Assembly (NCBI GenBank): GCA_028278625.1
Contig: JANQDY010000088.1
Coordinates: 1 to 64,000 of the forward strand
Reading direction: 5' to 3'
Length of the DNA: 64,000 nucleotides
DNA from: Thermodesulfobacteriota bacterium
Lineage (GTDB): Bacteria > Desulfobacterota > DSM-4660 > Desulfatiglandales > Desulfatiglandaceae
Shown: positions 61,073 through 64,000 of the stretch, piece after piece
Layout: every line of letters starts with the position of its first letter
Position numbering within the stretch: position 1 is the stretch's first letter
The notes under the pieces: generated by a model
The model's database searches: none
Told to the model about the DNA's origin: nothing
The model's input: only the letters and a program-made list of their open reading frames with translations
Position numbers and translations under genes: made by a program

Positions 61073-62236
61073 ATGGAAAAGGGATCGTTGAGATTTTCCG
61101 TGGATCGTGTTTCCGATCTGTTGGAGTTCGCCAGGGTTGCCAGTGAAGCAAAGAACGTTCAAGTGTTGCGCTCGAAAACCCTTCCATTGGCGCGCAAGAT
61201 TTTTGAATCGGAGAGTACAATCATCTGGCTTACCGATCAAAACAACCATTTGTCTGAACCAATGGAAGAAAACGTACCCCATCATTTCTTCCCACTTTAC
61301 CGCAACTACTACCACAGAAAGAACCCTTTTGACCCGGTCAATATGGGCTTTGATCCGGCCAATATGGGACCATTTGCAGGCGGCGCATTTACCATGGAAC
61401 AAATCGTGCCGTATCGTGATTTCAAAGAAACCGAGTATTTTAATGATTTCATCAGGCCCCAAAAGATCCGGCGGCAGATGGTGGTTTATGTTCGGGTGAA
61501 CAACCAGCTGACCTCAGCCATTTGCACGCACAGGACAAAGAACCGGCAATTCGACAAAGAAGATCTGGCTGCCGGAAAGATGGTCTCGCTGCAACTTTCC
61601 GCTGCGTTTGAAAGAATTCAAATGCTTCAGGAAGTCAAAAAAAAGGGGAGTTTTTTTCAAACGCTGCTTGAAAGCACGGATGTGGGAATTGCAGCCCTTG
61701 ATTTGGGCAGAAACCCTCTTTTCATGAACAGAAAGGCCGTGGATATCTGCGAGAGTGTTAAAAAAGGGGCCTTTTCAGGGTTCGAATCTCATCAAGGGGC
61801 ATCCCCCATTCCGCCGCCCGTCCTGAAAGATTGCGAAGCATTGGAAGAATGCACCCGGAACGATCAAAAAGTACGTATGGATTCTTTCCCCACCAGAAAA
61901 CGGATCGTATGGATTTCCTCAACTGAAAAATGCCTTTTCCGTTCCAGAATGGTGAGCGCGGGAGTCTCCGGTGTCGGCCATCCGCTCTTCTTGATAACCA
62001 TGGATCCTCTGCCGCTGCATCCAAAACTCAATGACCAGGCTGTCAAGGACGCGTGTCATCTCACCAAACGGGAATCGGAAATCGTTTCCTACATCTTTAA
62101 AGGGTATCGAAACGCCGAGATTGCCAAAACCCTCTATATCAGTGAAGGGACCGTCAAAAACCACCTGAGGAACATTTTTGAAAAAGCGGACGTGAAAAAC
62201 AGGACCGGACTCATTCACAAGGTGCTGTCCCTTTGA
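61073..62236 (+). CDS. LuxR-type transcriptional regulator
   Basis: 387 residues from the ATG at 61073 (GGTGGAG upstream). The first 300 residues form a sensor region with no domain I can name, with several aromatic-rich stretches (FFPLYRNYYHRKNPFDPV). The C-terminal HTH is of the LuxR type: LTKRESEIVSYIFKGYRNAEIAKTLYISEGTVKNHLRNIFEKADVKNRTGLIHKV. It is divergent from the ThDP enzyme across 284 bp, so that gene is the likely target. Confidence 0.88.
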   Translation: MEKGSLRFSVDRVSDLLEFARVASEAKNVQVLRSKTLPLARKIFESESTIIWLTDQNNHLSEPMEENVPHHFFPLYRNYYHRKNPFDPVNMGFDPANMGPFAGGAFTMEQIVPYRDFKETEYFNDFIRPQKIRRQMVVYVRVNNQLTSAICTHRTKNRQFDKEDLAAGKMVSLQLSAAFERIQMLQEVKKKGSFFQTLLESTDVGIAALDLGRNPLFMNRKAVDICESVKKGAFSGFESHQGASPIPPPVLKDCEALEECTRNDQKVRMDSFPTRKRIVWISSTEKCLFRSRMVSAGVSGVGHPLFLITMDPLPLHPKLNDQAVKDACHLTKRESEIVSYIFKGYRNAEIAKTLYISEGTVKNHLRNIFEKADVKNRTGLIHKVLSL

Positions 62237-62505
62237 CAATGCAACGGATCGGGCTCTCTCTTTACACTGTTCCAAAAGATTTGAATATGGCGGATTTTGT
62301 GGCAGGGTACTGTATCACTTGAGATTTGCGCGATGGTTGAGCAATATTGCTCAGTCATTGGGTAATCTGCTTTTTGCCCGTGAATTTAAAAGGATATCCT
62401 AATTGCGGGGAGATTTGTGGCTTCCGAAAAAAGGGATTGGGAAAAGCGGCTGGAAAAGAAGTTCTTATCTTCTGATTTCAGATCTTATGCCTCAGCCGAA
62501 ACCAT
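62237..62505. other. Noncoding stretch with a 16-bp palindrome
   Basis: No gene seen. TGAGCAATATTGCTCA (62338-62353) is a perfect 16-bp palindrome between the LuxR stop and the antitoxin stop, convergent ends. Possibly a binding site; no function can be assigned. Confidence 0.5.
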
Positions 62506-62817
62506 TTAAGATCCCCGCTTTTTGACCGGAATGATGCGCTGTTCAATGTCGTTTCCAATCTTACGTTTCATCAAGCGAAGATCATATTCAGACTGCAAAT
62601 TCAACCAGAATTGGGCCTCAACACCAAAATAACGCTCAAGCCTGAGTGCGGTGTCGGCGGTTATGGCCCGCTTCCCATTTACGATGGCACTTATTCTATT
62701 TGGCGGAACCACGAGGTCCCGCGACAGCTTATTGATGCTGATATTCATCGGATCCATAAAATCATCACGCAGGATTTCGCCCGGTTTTATGGGATCAAGA
62801 AGATCATTGTTTCTCAT
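62506..62817 (-). CDS. higA: HigA-family antitoxin
   Basis: 103 residues. IKPGEILRDDFMDPMNISINKLSRDLVVPPNRISAIVNGKRAITADTALRLERYFGVEAQFWLNLQ is a complete HigA/VapI-type XRE domain. It normally binds HigB and represses the pair. It starts 9 bp after the stop of a shortened higB, in the usual higB-higA order. Confidence 0.92.
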   Translation of the reverse strand: MRNNDLLDPIKPGEILRDDFMDPMNISINKLSRDLVVPPNRISAIVNGKRAITADTALRLERYFGVEAQFWLNLQSEYDLRLMKRKIGNDIEQRIIPVKKRGS

Positions 62818-62826
62818 TTTAGTGCC

Positions 62827-62976
62827 TCAATGATAGTCGACGATTTCGACGTTGAAAGCGTTCCCGTCGTGCCACTCAAAACAGACGCGCCATTGTCTGT
62901 TGATCCTAAGTGCGTATTGTTCCTTCCTTTTGGTTAGGATGTCAAAGGAAAAGACCCGCCACTGACGCGTGCCCAT
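62827..62976 (-). pseudogene. higB: Truncated HigB toxin
   Basis: 49 codons from the ATG at 62976 (MGTRQWRVFSFDI...) ending RINRQWRVCFEWHDGNAFNVEIVDYH, which is the conserved HigB C-terminus with its RINxQWRICF and VDYH motifs. Normal HigB has about 92 residues; the N-terminal half is missing and the DNA upstream runs into the coaE 3' end. The toxin is probably inactive, leaving an orphan antitoxin. Confidence 0.75.
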
Positions 62977-63024
62977 CGGTTAAGCATCAGCGTCAGACAG
63001 GTTCTTTTAAGGGTTGTAAGGCGC

Positions 63025-64000
63025 CTACTGCCCGGCTATGAACTGCTTAAGTTCCTCATAAAGATGCTCTACCTGGATAATCGTATCCGCCCGTTCCCCG
63101 TTGTTTTCAATAACCCAATCGGCAAACCCGGTCTTCTCCTTGATGGGCAATTGGCTTCCGATAATGCGGGAGGCTTCCGCCTCGTCGATGCCGTCACGTG
63201 CCATGAGCCGTTTTTTCTGGGTATCCGGGCTCACGGATACCACGATGATCTTTTGAAAGAGGTACATGAGGTTCAGTTCCACCAGAAGGGGAATGTCCAC
63301 AATCACGATGGCGGCCGGGTCTTGTGTGCCGATTTCCTTGAGCTGCCGAAAAAACTCTTCGTAGATTCTGGGATGGGTGAACTCTTCCAGCTTCTTTCGT
63401 TTCTCCATGTCTTTAAAAACGATGTCGGAGATCTTCTTCCGGTCCAGGGTCCCGTCTTCCAGGCATACCTGGGTGCCGAAATACTTTACCACATCATTGT
63501 AGGCCGGTTTTCCCGGTTCCACCACCTGACGGGCGATGTGGTCGAAATCGATGAGCCTGGCGCCCAGTTCCGCCAGCCTGGCGGATACGGTGCTTTTGCC
63601 GCTGGCGATAACACCGGTGAGGCCCGCCACCAGGCCATTGGGGACGGCACCGCGAATACTCTCAATCTTTTCTTCAAGGGTGGTGTAAGCCACCGGCAGG
63701 GCCCTTTCAAGATCTCCCTCAGCACCGGCGAAGCTGATGGGATAGCGCACGCCGCGTCGATAGAGGATCTCAAGACCGCGGAGTGCCTTCTCCATGTCCT
63801 TGGCCGGAATCGCCATAACCAGTTCATCGTCCTGTGCATGGCCGTAGCGCCGTTCTCCGTAACAGGGAATGGATAGTTGCGGTTTTCCATCCAGGTAGCA
63901 ACGGGCGATGGCGTCGGAACAGGAGGACTCTCCCACGCAATGAAACTGCATCACCCGGTAGTCTTCGAACTGAAGGGCGTTGATCAAAAGAATCATCTGG
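63025..64000 (-). CDS. coaE: DUF169-dephospho-CoA kinase fusion (5' end outside window)
   Basis: At least 323 residues, continuing past the right edge. Residues 1-90 of the visible part match the C-terminal half of DUF169 (CSDAIARCYLDGKPQLSIPCYGERRYGHAQDDELVMAIPAKDMEKALRGLEI), with conserved Cys. From 122 a complete CoaE follows: P-loop GVIASGKS, LIDFDHIARQVV, and the lid region. CoaE phosphorylates dephospho-CoA in the last step of CoA synthesis. DUF169 proteins have no firm function and are normally separate; the Met at 63996 is probably internal, as DUF169 is about 230 residues long. Confidence 0.85.
   Translation of the reverse strand, partial: QMILLINALQFEDYRVMQFHCVGESSCSDAIARCYLDGKPQLSIPCYGERRYGHAQDDELVMAIPAKDMEKALRGLEILYRRGVRYPISFAGAEGDLERALPVAYTTLEEKIESIRGAVPNGLVAGLTGVIASGKSTVSARLAELGARLIDFDHIARQVVEPGKPAYNDVVKYFGTQVCLEDGTLDRKKISDIVFKDMEKRKKLEEFTHPRIYEEFFRQLKEIGTQDPAAIVIVDIPLLVELNLMYLFQKIIVVSVSPDTQKKRLMARDGIDEAEASRIIGSQLPIKEKTGFADWVIENNGERADTIIQVEHLYEELKQFIAGQ

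Overview
The window looks like chromosome from an anaerobic Desulfobacterota (sulfate-reducer-like) bacterium; this is inference from gene content and no marker gene confirms it. Pointers are a UGA-decoded selenoprotein, a full-length three-domain NifU next to NifS, an acetate-type CoA-transferase, a TauE/SafE exporter embedded in a two-component cluster, a CHASE2 cyclase, an Asp-substituted single-cluster ferredoxin and a DUF169-dephospho-CoA kinase fusion. There are no rRNA genes, no CRISPR array and no transposase.

1-8.4 kb: the integrase end of an integrated element lodged at the 3' end of tRNA-Leu(UAA). From the tRNA inward it carries a P4-type tyrosine integrase, a compact control region (a candidate promoter-to-terminator small RNA and repeated palindromes), an XRE-like protein, an AlpA-like regulator, a CHC2/TOPRIM/DUF3987 primase-helicase, and small zinc-ribbon and unknown proteins. 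The layout (int, control, AlpA, primase) resembles phage satellites (P4/PICI-like). The last 200 bp of the primase gene hold eleven copies of a GAGGAC-centred repeat in both orientations, a candidate replication origin. The far end lies left of the window.

8.6-24.8 kb: housekeeping genes. They are an arginase-fold protein, a nifU-nifS-cysE-cysK operon for cysteine and Fe-S supply, a convergent operon of ferredoxin, YtxH, DUF948 and AI-2E proteins, a SMUG1-type glycosylase, a DsbA-family selenoprotein with a U-P-Y-C active site interrupted by an in-frame TGA, a succinyl-CoA:acetate CoA-transferase, a CHASE2 adenylate cyclase coupled to an HD phosphodiesterase-like protein, and a MarR/CDF metal efflux pair.

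25-29.2 kb: a small membrane protein with a Gly/Cys-repeat tail overlapping a radical SAM/SPASM gene (a candidate peptide-modification system), a YbhB-like protein, an NTF2-like protein, and a TatD-DUF4186 pair.

29.4-43 kb: a dense signalling block. It has an EBP-type regulator with an altered Walker B, a NifX-like protein, two Cache histidine kinases, a kinase-dead HisKA protein, three single receivers and one tandem receiver, then a TauE/SafE exporter, an unknown membrane protein, a PEP-synthase-like phosphotransferase without the PEP barrel, and a 42-residue membrane peptide. A perfectly spaced sigma-54 -24/-12 element lies inside it. This is the best candidate for an undescribed multi-gene system.

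43-64 kb: accessory-flavoured genes. They include adenosine deaminase, a methyltransferase, a decayed chemoreceptor, a SecA paralogue with a hydrophobic C-terminus, several TetR/MarR genes with visible palindromic operators, a QueG-like Fe-S protein, a phospholipase B-like lipoprotein, acetoacetate decarboxylase, a polysaccharide flippase, a TPP enzyme divergent from a LuxR regulator, a HigA antitoxin with a truncated HigB, and the DUF169-CoaE fusion running off the right edge.
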